Of a stretch of 11,100 nt of DNA, positions 1 to 6,468 are shown piece by piece. Numbering within the stretch: the first letter of the stretch is position 1; the number at the start of each line of letters is the position of its first letter. The stretch is from the NCBI GenBank assembly GCA_002338615.1, contig DDIS01000144.1, positions 1 to 11,100 on the forward strand, written 5' to 3'. Source of the stretch: Proteobacteria bacterium UBA1844 (lineage in GTDB: Bacteria > Pseudomonadota > Gammaproteobacteria > Steroidobacterales > Woeseiaceae). Below the pieces are notes generated by a model. It worked only from the letters and a program-made list of their open reading frames with translations. It ran no database searches and was not told where the DNA came from. The translations under genes were made by a program, and so were the position numbers.

Positions 1-736
1 CGCCCAGTACGGCGGCAGTCATGAACCATGCCGCGAGAGTCACGTCGCTCGACAGCGCGACTGTAAAAACCGGCGCGAGCGCCCAGAATGCGCCGTTGGC
101 AAGGCCGCACGCGAGGCAGGCGATGGCGCCGACCGGCGAGACACGAAAGAGTCGCGGCATGTTGATGGATACAGAATGCGGTACCTGCGGGGCGGGTGAC
201 GTGGAAAGCGCGACCGGCAATGCGGCAATCGACACCAGTACCGAGGCAATCACAAACAGTTGCAGGCCGGTCGGGTCGTACAAGAGATTCATCATCTGCC
301 CGCCGGCCATCGCGGTGAGCGTAATCATTACGTAGGTCCCGAAGACTGCACCGCGATTGTCGTTGCTCGACTGCTCGTTCAGCCAGCTTTCTATCACAAC
401 ATAGAGCACCGCGAAGCAAAATCCGGTGAGCATCCGGAGCAGACTCCAGACGGTTGGATGTATTATGAGGCCGTGCAAGAGAGGCGATGCCGACGCAAGC
501 GCAGTCATCGCCAGGAACACCCGGACGTGGCCGACGCGCTTGATCAAGTCCCCGCCTTTCAGGCAACCGAGGGTAAAGCCGAGAAAATAAACGGCGCCCA
601 TAGTGCCGATAGCCAGGGTTGGAAAATTTTCCAGTGAGGCGCGGGTCGGCAGTAACGTGCCCTGCAAGCCCTGGCCAGTGAGCAGTATGGCGACGCTGAT
701 GAGGAGAGCGACAACAGGTCTCAAGGTGTTTTTCAT
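1..736 (-). CDS. MFS transporter, YcaD-like (C-terminal part outside window)
   Basis: Reading right to left from an ATG at 736, the frame stays open for 245 codons to the window edge, so the end of the protein is missing. The protein starts MKNTLRPVVALLISVAILL and alternates hydrophobic segments (about residues 8-30, 43-60, 72-92, 98-117, 132-152, 160-178, 202-228) with charged loops, as in the first half of a 12-helix transporter. The loop GGDLIKRVGHVRVF (61-74) sits where the family's A-motif lies. The helix ending in VVIESWLNEQSSNDNRGAVF (113-132) closely resembles the 'VVVESAL...RNRG' stretch of E. coli YcaD, which points to that subgroup of the inner-membrane Major Facilitator Superfamily. 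Substrate is unknown. There is no clear ribosome-binding site before the ATG. The gene is divergent from mgtE. The family call is solid; the YcaD subgroup is from memory of the family. Confidence 0.87.
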   Translation of the reverse strand, partial: MKNTLRPVVALLISVAILLTGQGLQGTLLPTRASLENFPTLAIGTMGAVYFLGFTLGCLKGGDLIKRVGHVRVFLAMTALASASPLLHGLIIHPTVWSLLRMLTGFCFAVLYVVIESWLNEQSSNDNRGAVFGTYVMITLTAMAGGQMMNLLYDPTGLQLFVIASVLVSIAALPVALSTSPAPQVPHSVSINMPRLFRVSPVGAIACLACGLANGAFWALAPVFTVALSSDVTLAAWFMTAAVLG

Positions 737-824
737 AGTGCGATGAAGTCAATCCTGTATTGCTGGCAGAGACGATCGCCGGCGGACAGCAAAAAATACG
801 GTACTAACACTGCGGGTAGACAAT
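737..824. promoter_or_regulatory. Divergent intergenic region between MFS gene and mgtE
   Basis: These 88 bases separate two genes that start in opposite directions, so both promoters should lie here or inside the gene starts. I see no convincing -35/-10 pair on either strand and no strong Shine-Dalgarno for either gene. An A-run at 791-796 is the only A/T-rich patch. The region is too short for an M-box magnesium riboswitch plus promoter, so mgtE is not visibly under that control. Confidence 0.4.
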
Positions 825-2186
825 ATGGCGAATCGAGAAGAACAACCCAAGATTGAACTCAGCGAGTTGCTCAATAATGGCGGAGATTCTGACACAATAG
901 AAGCATTGCTCGACCAACTCGAGCCAAGCGACCTGTTGCACACAGTTTTTACCCTGAAACCCGAGCAGCAGCGAGCCCTGCTGGCAATCATTTCACCGAA
1001 CCGTGCGGCGACGCTGATCGAGGAATTGCCGGATGGGCATGCAGCAGACCTGATCGAGGAAATGGATGTCGAGGACTCAGCGCCCATTTTCCTTGAGCTT
1101 GCAAGTGATCATCGCGTCGACGTCCTTGGCGAACTCAAGGAGGACGAAGCGGAAGCCATCATTTCGCACCTCGATGAAGAAGATGCGCTGGAGGTTCGCG
1201 AACTCATCTCCTACGCGCCAGACCAGGCGGGCGGGCTGATGATGACGGAGTTTGCGGCCTATCCGATGAGCAAAACGGTGCGCGAAGTTGTGGAAGATCT
1301 GACGGGCGAAGAACGCGACTATACGCTTCTCACCGTCCACTATATTTATGTGGTCGTGCGCAAGCGAAAACTCAAGGGTGTTATTCGCCTGCGCGATCTC
1401 GTGTTTGCGAAACCCGAGATGAAAATAGGTGATCTCGCAACGCCGGCGCTTACTGTGTCTCCCGAGACCAGCCTCGATGATCTCGAGTTTTTCTTCGACC
1501 TGCACGACATAGCGGCTGTGCCAGTGATGGACGACCGACAAATGCTGCTTGGAATCGTGCGTCGCAGGGCGGTCCTCGAGGCACTGACGGAGAAATCCGA
1601 AAGCGACAACCTCAAGGCGGCCGGTATCATAGGCGGCGACGAGTTGCGCAGCATGCCGGTACTGCTACGTTCGCGACGGCGGCTGGCGTGGCTCAGTATC
1701 AACATACTGTTGAATATCCTGGCGGCAAGCGTCATAGCAGCTTACGAGGACACACTGACCGCGGTGATTGCGCTCGCGGTGTTTCTGCCAATCGTTTCGG
1801 ATATGAGTGGCTGTTCCGGCAACCAGGCAGTTGCGGTGAGCATGCGTGAGCTGACCCTGGGGGCGGCCCTGCCGCGCGACGTATTCAGAGTCTGGCGCAA
1901 GGAGGCCATTGTCGGTCTCCTAAATGGCATCGCACTTGGCACTTTGCTCGGGCTCGCGGCCTGGGCATGGAAGGGAAACGCCGTACTGGCCCTGGTGGTT
2001 GGCTCTGCGCTCGCCATCAATACGCTGGTCGCCATGTCGATCGGTGGTACCGTGCCGCTTATCCTGAAACGCTTTAAACTGGATCCGGCCGTGGCCTCCG
2101 GACCACTTTTGACCACCGCGACGGATATGTGCGGGTTTTTCCTGTTGCTGAGCCTTGCCAGCATGGTGTTGCCTGCCATCATCTGA
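825..2186 (+). CDS. mgtE: Magnesium transporter MgtE
   Basis: This 453-residue protein has the full MgtE order. An acidic helical N-domain (about 10-130) contains the family's short repeats such as AATLIEELPDGHAADLIEEM (61-80). Two CBS domains follow (about 138-195 and 202-258). The connecting helix and five-helix pore domain are at about 275-453. MgtE is a homodimeric inner-membrane Mg2+ channel; in the studied Thermus protein the cytoplasmic domains bind Mg2+ and close the pore when magnesium is plentiful. D434 in LLTTATDMCGF matches the pore aspartate that selects Mg2+ in that protein. The loop after the second helix reads PIVSDMSGCSGNQAVAVSM (322-340), unlike the more familiar 'GGNAGTQS' form; it looks like a recognised variant branch, not a defect. 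The ATG at 825 has only a weak ribosome-binding site, but the N-terminus fits the family. No operon partner is obvious; the DUF2490 gene follows after about 100 bases. Confidence 0.95.
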   Translation: MANREEQPKIELSELLNNGGDSDTIEALLDQLEPSDLLHTVFTLKPEQQRALLAIISPNRAATLIEELPDGHAADLIEEMDVEDSAPIFLELASDHRVDVLGELKEDEAEAIISHLDEEDALEVRELISYAPDQAGGLMMTEFAAYPMSKTVREVVEDLTGEERDYTLLTVHYIYVVVRKRKLKGVIRLRDLVFAKPEMKIGDLATPALTVSPETSLDDLEFFFDLHDIAAVPVMDDRQMLLGIVRRRAVLEALTEKSESDNLKAAGIIGGDELRSMPVLLRSRRRLAWLSINILLNILAASVIAAYEDTLTAVIALAVFLPIVSDMSGCSGNQAVAVSMRELTLGAALPRDVFRVWRKEAIVGLLNGIALGTLLGLAAWAWKGNAVLALVVGSALAINTLVAMSIGGTVPLILKRFKLDPAVASGPLLTTATDMCGFFLLLSLASMVLPAII

Positions 2187-2290
2187 CGGTGCAAGCGTGC
2201 GCGTCCTGGACACACGAAAAGGCTTTACCGCTGCTATCGTTGCGCCTATCATCCGCGCCCGCTCGGCACGTGGGCGTGGCAACTCCCTTG

Positions 2291-3007
2291 ATGATTCGGC
2301 CAATGACTTTGAAACACTTTCGCTCGGCATACGCCCTGTTGGCACTGCTCATGTTGCTGGCGTCCGTCAGCGAAGCGGACGACGATGATTTTGGCAGCTG
2401 GCTGATCGTCTCCACCACTGATCGCATCGCTCATCCGGACGGTGACGGTCGCTGGCGTTACGCGTTCGATGCCCAGTATCGCTGGTTTGACCGTGCCGAC
2501 GGAGTTGAGCAATACCTGCTGCGGCCCGCGGTGGGCTACGACCTGGCTCCGGGATTGAGCGCCTGGCTCGGCTATGCTTTTGTAAAAACTCACCGGCATG
2601 GCGGTGGCAACGCCCGGGAGCAGCGCATCTGGCAACAACTGGCGTGGCAATTTGATGGCAGGGCGAAAAGTCGCTGGTTGCTGCGTGGCCGCCTCGAGGA
2701 ACGCCGCTTCGATGGGGCAGATGATACGGGCCTTACGCTGCGCCTGATGCTGCGCGGCAAGTTTCCGCTGACATTCAAGCCAGGTGTTGACCTGGTGCTT
2801 GCGATGGAGCCATTTTTTGATCTCAAAAATACCGATTGGGGTGCGGACCCGGGACTTGCCCAGCTGCGCTCGGCCGTGGGCCTCGCGTTCACGATCAATC
2901 CGAAGCTTGGCCTGGAAGTGGGCTATCTGAACCAGTATGTGCCGCGCAGCCAGCAAATCGATCTTGCCAACCACCTGCTGTACGCGAATTTCCAGCTGAA
3001 ATTCTAG
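2291..3007 (+). CDS. DUF2490 family exported protein, likely outer-membrane barrel
   Basis: The product is 238 residues from the ATG at 2291, or 234 from a second in-frame ATG at 2303; neither has a good ribosome-binding site. Both give a signal peptide: basic KHFR, then a hydrophobic core ([17 protein letters not shown]), then a mature N-terminus DDDDFGSW. The mature part alternates aromatic and polar residues in short strands (for example [47 protein letters not shown]) and ends in phenylalanine (FQLKF), as many outer-membrane barrels do. This pattern, with the early 'DFGSW' and late 'GYLNQY' elements, matches the DUF2490 family, whose function is not established. The frame is open further upstream (to 2129), but that part overlaps mgtE and lacks a signal sequence, so it is unlikely to be translated. 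It follows mgtE by 104 bases and could be co-transcribed. A REP-like hairpin lies just past its stop. Confidence 0.85.
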   Translation: MIRPMTLKHFRSAYALLALLMLLASVSEADDDDFGSWLIVSTTDRIAHPDGDGRWRYAFDAQYRWFDRADGVEQYLLRPAVGYDLAPGLSAWLGYAFVKTHRHGGGNAREQRIWQQLAWQFDGRAKSRWLLRGRLEERRFDGADDTGLTLRLMLRGKFPLTFKPGVDLVLAMEPFFDLKNTDWGADPGLAQLRSAVGLAFTINPKLGLEVGYLNQYVPRSQQIDLANHLLYANFQLKF

Positions 3008-3019
3008 AACCGATGGCGA

Positions 3020-3043
3020 TTCGCGCCGGGACGGCGCTCCTAC
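3020..3043 (-). repeat. REP-like palindromic element with GTAG head
   Basis: Read on the minus strand, this begins GTAGGAGC and continues into a perfect 6-bp inverted repeat (GCGCCG/CGGCGC, 3023-3028 and 3032-3037) with a 3-base loop, ending GCGAA. A GTAG tetranucleotide at the foot of a GC-rich hairpin is the hallmark of REP elements in Pseudomonas, Stenotrophomonas and relatives, which are mobilised by RAYT (TnpA-REP) transposases. It lies 13 bases after the DUF2490 stop codon, a typical extragenic 3' position where REPs can stabilise or end transcripts. Only one copy is visible here, so its repeat status in the genome is inferred. Confidence 0.6.
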
Positions 3044-3082
3044 GCGTATTTTTGCAACGCCTATGCGTATTTTTGCAACCCC
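3041..3082 (+). repeat. 21-bp tandem duplication
   Basis: Two adjacent 21-base units (3041-3061 and 3062-3082) differ at only two positions. Both contain GCGTATTTTTGCAAC. The first unit begins inside the GTAG end of the REP-like element, so the duplication probably arose at its border. It lies in the leader of the protease gene, and the T-runs might act in the 5' untranslated region, but no function can be shown. Confidence 0.8.
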
Positions 3083-3134
3083 GGGAAGAAACTCATGGCA
3101 GCAGCATCGAGCAGCCGGTAACCTTTCAGTAGCT

Positions 3135-3599
3135 GTGACAAAAATAAGCAAACAGATTGTGGGTTGGCGCGAATGGGTGAGCCTGCCCGAACTTGGTCTC
3201 GGAATGATCAAAGCCAAGGTGGACACCGGAGCCCGCACCTCGGCATTGCATGCATTCGAGTTGCGCACGTTCGAAGAGCATGGCCAGAAGCGCGTGGAAT
3301 TCAAAATGCACCCGCACCAGCGGGACGACAAGACGATCGTGGTGTGCGTTGCGGATGTCATAGATGAGCGGGAAGTTACGGATTCCGGTGGGCACAAAGA
3401 AATACGCTACGTGATCGAGACAGCCATGAAGATCGGTGAGGTAACACGGTCGATCGAAATCACGCTGACATCGCGAGATAGTATGCTGTTTCGTATGTTG
3501 CTCGGCCGGACGGCGATTAAGGGCTGGGCGCGGGTCGACCCGGGACGCTCCTACCTTCTGAGTAAAAAGCGACCGCGGGCGAATCGGGAACAACAATAG
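3135..3599 (+). CDS. Retropepsin-like protease (DUF785/'Zn_protease', RimB-like)
   Basis: From the GTG at 3135 this is a 154-residue cytoplasmic protein. It begins near [20 protein letters not shown] and carries the key motif [15 protein letters not shown], whose Asp-Thr-Gly resembles the active site of single-domain retropepsin aspartic proteases. Later come VTDSGG and [14 protein letters not shown], the latter matching the family's closing 'LLGR' element. The family was once called 'ATP-dependent zinc protease'. In Pseudomonas a member (RimB) is encoded with RimK and is reported to influence its activity. The frame is open back to an ATG at 3063, but that extension overlaps the 21-bp duplication and is not family-like; the GTG gives the normal length. 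Neither start has a strong ribosome-binding site. The stop codon is followed after one base by the ATG of the M14 gene, so the two are almost certainly translated from one message. Confidence 0.9.
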   Translation: MTKISKQIVGWREWVSLPELGLGMIKAKVDTGARTSALHAFELRTFEEHGQKRVEFKMHPHQRDDKTIVVCVADVIDEREVTDSGGHKEIRYVIETAMKIGEVTRSIEITLTSRDSMLFRMLLGRTAIKGWARVDPGRSYLLSKKRPRANREQQ

Positions 3600-3600
3600 T

Positions 3601-4611
3601 ATGGCGAGAAATTCTGCGATCACGATTGCCGGCACCGAGGTCAAGCCGGGCCAGCGCATGTCCGTAAACATTCCGATGGCGGACCTTTACACGGGCGCGT
3701 CGTTGCCAATGGCGGTCAAAGTTATCTGCGGGCGTCGCGCAGGTCCGGTCCTGTTTGTTTCTGCAGCGATCCATGGTGACGAATTGAATGGCGTAGAAAT
3801 AATTCGGCGCTTGTTGAAGCGCAAAGGGCTCGAATCGATACAAGGTACTTTGATAGCTGTGCCGGTCGTCAATGTACACGGCTTTCTAGACTTGTCACGT
3901 TACTTGCCTGATCGGCGTGATCTGAACCGTTCATTTCCAGGTAGCGCCAAAGGCTCGATTGCGGCACGCATGGCGAATATTTTCGTCACCGAAATTGTGT
4001 CCAAAGCCGACTACGGACTCGATCTGCATACCGGAGCAATCAATCGTTCCAATTTGCCGCAGGTACGCGCCAATCTTGATGATCCGATTACGATGGAGCT
4101 CGCCAGGGCATTCGGTACGCCGGTGATTCTCAATTCCACTATTCGTGACGGGTCGTTGCGTGCTTGCGCAGCAGAGCGTGGCTTTCCGATGCTGATTTAC
4201 GAGGCCGGCGAAGCGTTGCGTTTCGATGAGTTCAGCATTCGCGCTGGCCTCCAGGGCGTCATCAAAGTGATGCGCCATCTCGGCATGTTGCCGCCCTCAG
4301 GGAAGGCATCGAGAATGGTGCCTGTGATCGCGGAATCAACCAGCTGGATACGTGCCCCCTATAGTGGTGTGGTAAGCAAGAAGGTGGAGCTTGGCACCCG
4401 GGTGGTCAAGGGGCAACGGCTTGCCGTGGTTGGCGACCCGCTTGGCGACGAAGAGGAAATCATCGCAGCGACATTTGATGGTATTGTGATCGGGCGAAAC
4501 AACCTGCCGCTGGCCAATGAAGGGGATGCGCTCTTCAATATCGCCGCTTTCAAGAGCGTTGCGACAGCCGAAACAAAAGTCGAATCTTTCGCGGCAAGTC
4601 ACGGCCACTAA
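3601..4611 (+). CDS. M14-family AstE/AspA-like zinc hydrolase
   Basis: The 336-residue protein belongs to the succinylglutamate desuccinylase/aspartoacylase branch of the M14 zinc carboxypeptidases. Zinc ligands fit H58 and E61 in [10 protein letters not shown] and H143 in [16 protein letters not shown] (105-114) supplies the substrate-binding Asn and Arg seen in the family. E201 or E204 in LIYEAGE is the likely catalytic glutamate. The C-terminal third (about 245-316, from [10 protein letters not shown] to DALFNIAAF) looks like the barrel-sandwich domain common in this branch. No signal peptide is present, so it should act in the cytoplasm. True AstE works in arginine catabolism, but no ast genes are nearby. 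Its place between the retropepsin-like protease and rimK suggests a role on glutamate-modified proteins or peptides. The substrate is inference only. Confidence 0.9.
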   Translation: MARNSAITIAGTEVKPGQRMSVNIPMADLYTGASLPMAVKVICGRRAGPVLFVSAAIHGDELNGVEIIRRLLKRKGLESIQGTLIAVPVVNVHGFLDLSRYLPDRRDLNRSFPGSAKGSIAARMANIFVTEIVSKADYGLDLHTGAINRSNLPQVRANLDDPITMELARAFGTPVILNSTIRDGSLRACAAERGFPMLIYEAGEALRFDEFSIRAGLQGVIKVMRHLGMLPPSGKASRMVPVIAESTSWIRAPYSGVVSKKVELGTRVVKGQRLAVVGDPLGDEEEIIAATFDGIVIGRNNLPLANEGDALFNIAAFKSVATAETKVESFAASHGH

Positions 4612-4653
4612 CACCAACCCCAAGTCGCCGGTTCCATATGAATCGGCCAAAAC

Positions 4654-4657
4654 GGAG
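4654..4657 (+). promoter_or_regulatory. Shine-Dalgarno site deciding the rimK start
   Basis: GGAG lies 10 bases before the ATG at 4668. That ATG yields exactly the E. coli-like N-terminus MKIAVLS, so it is preferred over the in-frame ATG at 4638, which would add ten residues ([10 protein letters not shown]) foreign to the family. Confidence 0.6.
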
Positions 4658-4667
4658 CCTGGTACTC

Positions 4668-5573
4668 ATGAAAATTGCGGTGCTTTCTACGAACAGCAAT
4701 CTCTATTCGACCAAGCGACTGGTTGAGGCTGGTCGCGAACGTGGTCACGAAGTGTCAGTGGTCAACCACAAGCGTTGCTATATGAACATCATGAGCAACA
4801 GTCCCGCCGTGCATTACAAGGGCCAGATCCTGCCACGACCTGACGCCATCATCCCAAGGATCGGTGCGTCCGTCTCCTTTTACGGGACTGCGGTTGTGCG
4901 CCAGTTCGAAATGATGGGCGTGTACTCGGTGAATGAATCCGTCGCTATCACCCGCTCGCGAGACAAGCTGCGTGCCAGCCAGTTGCTCGCACGCAAAGGG
5001 ATCGGACTGCCCGTCACGGGTTTTGCCAATTCTCCGGATGACACGGATGATCTGTTGCAATCAGTGGGCGGCGCGCCGGTTGTGATCAAATTACTGGAGG
5101 GAACCCAGGGCGTCGGTGTGGTGCTCGCGGAAACAAAGAAAGCGGCCGAGAGTGTCATCGAGGCGTTTCGTGGACTCGGAGCCAACTTCATGGTCCAGGA
5201 ATTTGTCAAGGAAGCGGAAGGGGCGGACATTCGTTGCCTGGTTGTTGGTGACAAGGTTGTCGCCGCAATGATGCGCAAAGGACGCGAAGGAGAGTTTCGC
5301 TCGAACCTGCATCGCGGCGGCACCGCATCACTGGTCAAGATCACGCCGCAGGAACGCGCAACGGCAGTGCGCTCTGCGGCGGTCATGGGGCTCAACGTCG
5401 CCGGTGTCGACCTGCTGCGCTCGAAACGTGGTCCCGTGGTCATGGAGGTTAATTCGAGCCCCGGACTCGAGGGCATAGAAACTGCGACCGGCAAGGACGT
5501 TGCCGGAATCATTATTGAGTTTATCGAAAAGAATGCCCGGGAAGGACGTACTCGCACCCGCGGCAAGGGTTAG
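4668..5573 (+). CDS. rimK: Ribosomal protein S6--L-glutamate ligase RimK
   Basis: This 301-residue ATP-grasp ligase matches E. coli RimK almost end to end. Shared stretches include ALPHA-domain residues VIPRIG-like IIPRIG (61-66), [12 protein letters not shown] (97-108), [16 protein letters not shown] (141-156), [11 protein letters not shown] (210-220) and [14 protein letters not shown] (258-271). Metal-binding D248, E260 and N262 fall at the same numbers as in E. coli, and K100 and K141 fit the ATP-binding lysines. RimK uses ATP to add glutamate residues to the C-terminus of ribosomal protein S6; in vitro it also makes poly-alpha-glutamate. The S6 gene is not in this window. The M14 gene ends 56 bases upstream, and all three genes share a strand, so a common transcript is likely. 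The C-terminus ends in a basic tail ([11 protein letters not shown]). Just past the stop is a double hairpin facing a convergent gene. Confidence 0.96.
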   Translation: MKIAVLSTNSNLYSTKRLVEAGRERGHEVSVVNHKRCYMNIMSNSPAVHYKGQILPRPDAIIPRIGASVSFYGTAVVRQFEMMGVYSVNESVAITRSRDKLRASQLLARKGIGLPVTGFANSPDDTDDLLQSVGGAPVVIKLLEGTQGVGVVLAETKKAAESVIEAFRGLGANFMVQEFVKEAEGADIRCLVVGDKVVAAMMRKGREGEFRSNLHRGGTASLVKITPQERATAVRSAAVMGLNVAGVDLLRSKRGPVVMEVNSSPGLEGIETATGKDVAGIIIEFIEKNAREGRTRTRGKG

Positions 5574-5591
5574 CAATATAAAGGTGAATGT

Positions 5592-5621
5592 AAATGGGGT
5601 CAGGGTACGCTGACCCCATTT
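5592..5621. repeat. Perfect 12-bp inverted repeat (hairpin 1), GGGGTCAG type
   Basis: AAATGGGGTCAG (5592-5603) and CTGACCCCATTT (5610-5621) are exact reverse complements around the six-base loop GGTACG. It begins 18 bases after the rimK stop and stands between convergent genes, so it may end transcription from either side. No long T-tract follows, so it is not a textbook intrinsic terminator. I recall AAATGGGGTCAG-type ends as a frequent dispersed motif next to REP/IS200-like transposases in gammaproteobacteria, so it may be a small mobile palindrome. Confidence 0.8.
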
Positions 5622-5654
5622 GTACCCGGGGCGCTATGCTGACGCCCCGGGTAC
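5622..5654. repeat. Perfect 12-bp inverted repeat (hairpin 2), GTACCCGGGG type
   Basis: GTACCCGGGGCG (5622-5633) and CGCCCCGGGTAC (5643-5654) are exact reverse complements around a nine-base loop. It starts on the very next base after hairpin 1 and ends 9 bases before the stop codon of the minus-strand acidic-protein gene. The very GC-rich stem should be stable in RNA from both strands. It is probably a bidirectional transcription-stop or RNA-stabilising structure. Confidence 0.8.
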
Positions 5655-5663
5655 GAGGTCGAA

Positions 5664-5897
5664 CTAATTCTCGATTTCTATACCGGAGTGAGTATCGAAT
5701 TCGTCTTCGTTGTAGTCGTTATAGTCTTCGTAGTCGTCGAAACTATCCATTTCATCGAAATAGCTGTCGTCGTCCGGGCTGTATGGCTTACGACTGGCAA
5801 GACGGTGCTCTTCCTTGCGCTGTTCGCGAAGTATGCGATTGACAGCGGCACTGTCGTCGAAAGCAAACTCGTCGAATTCATCAAATAGCGGTCGCAT
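5664..5897 (-). CDS. Small, highly acidic protein of unknown function
   Basis: A 77-residue product starting MRPLFDEFDEFAFDD. I do not recognise the family. It has three parts: an acidic, phenylalanine-rich head (1-15); a basic/polar middle likely to form a helix (NRILREQRKEEHRLASRK, 20-37); and a low-complexity acidic, tyrosine-rich tail (SYFDEMDSFDDYEDYNDY and on). By my count 26 of 77 residues are Asp or Glu. There is no signal peptide, membrane segment or cysteine, so a soluble, partly disordered protein is likely, perhaps one that binds a basic partner or metal. Translation is well supported: AGGAG lies seven bases before the ATG. It starts 13 bases after the stop of the upstream DUF5519-like gene, so the two form an operon. 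Confidence 0.8.
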   Translation of the reverse strand: MRPLFDEFDEFAFDDSAAVNRILREQRKEEHRLASRKPYSPDDDSYFDEMDSFDDYEDYNDYNEDEFDTHSGIEIEN

Positions 5898-5904
5898 GGT
5901 AAAA

Positions 5905-5909
5905 CTCCT
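5905..5909 (-). promoter_or_regulatory. Strong Shine-Dalgarno for the acidic protein
   Basis: On the minus strand AGGAG sits seven bases before the ATG at 5897. It is one of the best ribosome-binding sites in the window and fixes that start in preference to an in-frame upstream codon near 5960. It implies efficient translation of the acidic protein. Confidence 0.8.
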
Positions 5910-5910
5910 G

Positions 5911-6402
5911 TTATTGAAGGGTCGTGCGTGAGAATCTCGGCAGCTCGCCAAACGCTGCAATTTCTGGCGTTCGCGAACAGTCCGAAAAGTTCAAGAGTGA
6001 GTTGTAGGCGTGCTGCAAAATTGTCCAGCACACTTCGAGTTCTTCGTCATCGCGTGGCAGGTGCACCAGCACGCTGTCCGCAGAGAGGCTACCCCAGCCG
6101 CGCGACAGCACCAGGTGGCGGTCACGGTTGCTGAGGCCATGCACGCTGATACCGTCTTTGCTAAGGCGGCACAGCATCCGTGGCGGTGTTTGTTTGCGGC
6201 TGGCCGTCGCATCAGTCACGAGGTGTATCGTGATGCTGCAGGGCAGCGTGGTGGAGCCATTTTCAACCGCCTCGATGCCCGGCAGGGTGGCGATACGGTC
6301 CGCGAGCGTCAGGCGTACGAGATAACTGTCAGCCGGAGTGCGCTTCGTCCGGATTCGAGTCGGTAGCTGGAACCTTGTGTTGTCTTCAGGCAGCGAGATC
6401 AT
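5911..6402 (-). CDS. DUF5519 / 'luciferase-domain' like protein (tentative)
   Basis: The ATG at 6402 gives a 163-residue soluble protein. The frame is open upstream to a TTG at 6468, but that would overlap the predicted promoter. It has a conserved-looking core: LADRIATLPGIEAVENG (33-49), then ITIHLV, then ISVHGLSNRDRHLVLSRGWG (85-104), then VLVHLPRDDEELEVCWTILQHAYNSL (112-137). The order 'LPG(I/V)..V', 'HGxxxxD..L' and a final 'HLPR(x)n E..W.IL..AY' resembles the PF17648/DUF5519 domain, often labelled 'luciferase family' in databases without proof of light production. The last 25 residues look unstructured. No Shine-Dalgarno is visible before the ATG. It is the first gene of a two-gene minus-strand unit with the acidic protein and is divergent from the MarR gene. 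That the gene is real is likely; the family call is weak. Confidence 0.65.
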   Translation of the reverse strand: MISLPEDNTRFQLPTRIRTKRTPADSYLVRLTLADRIATLPGIEAVENGSTTLPCSITIHLVTDATASRKQTPPRMLCRLSKDGISVHGLSNRDRHLVLSRGWGSLSADSVLVHLPRDDEELEVCWTILQHAYNSLLNFSDCSRTPEIAAFGELPRFSRTTLQ

Positions 6403-6440
6403 GATGAAAAAACCGACGCACAATGAGCGCCCATTTGCGA

Positions 6441-6468
6441 AGTATCGGATATTTTGTTTTGATGTCAA
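6441..6468 (-). promoter_or_regulatory. Sigma-70-like promoter for the DUF5519-like gene
   Basis: On the minus strand a perfect -35 box TTGACA (6468-6463) is followed after 16 bases by GATACT (6446-6441), one mismatch from TATACT. Transcription would begin near 6434, giving a leader of about 30 bases to the ATG at 6402. The -35 box lies within the TTTTGAT...ATCAAAA inverted repeat, as expected of a repressible promoter. Confidence 0.6.

Noticed and set aside
21..637. Two plus-strand open frames over the left end
   Set aside because: The minus-strand frame there encodes a coherent multi-helix MFS transporter; the plus frames give compositionally odd, domain-free proteins.
737..824. M-box or other magnesium riboswitch ahead of mgtE
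   Set aside because: Only 88 bases separate the divergent starts, and no set of complementary helices of that class is visible.
2249..3397. A 382-codon open frame on the minus strand
   Set aside because: It lies antisense to the DUF2490 and protease genes, both of which have clear family features. Its translation is rich in Arg, Pro and Cys with no recognisable domain, as expected of an antisense frame in GC-rich DNA.
4880..5566. A 228-codon minus-strand frame opposite rimK
   Set aside because: It is antisense to an unmistakable RimK and is Ser/Arg/Pro/Thr-rich without any domain.
5592..5654. Simple intrinsic terminator
   Set aside because: The hairpins are strong but neither is followed by a run of Ts on the relevant strand, so only an inferred stop or stabilising role is given, not a terminator call.
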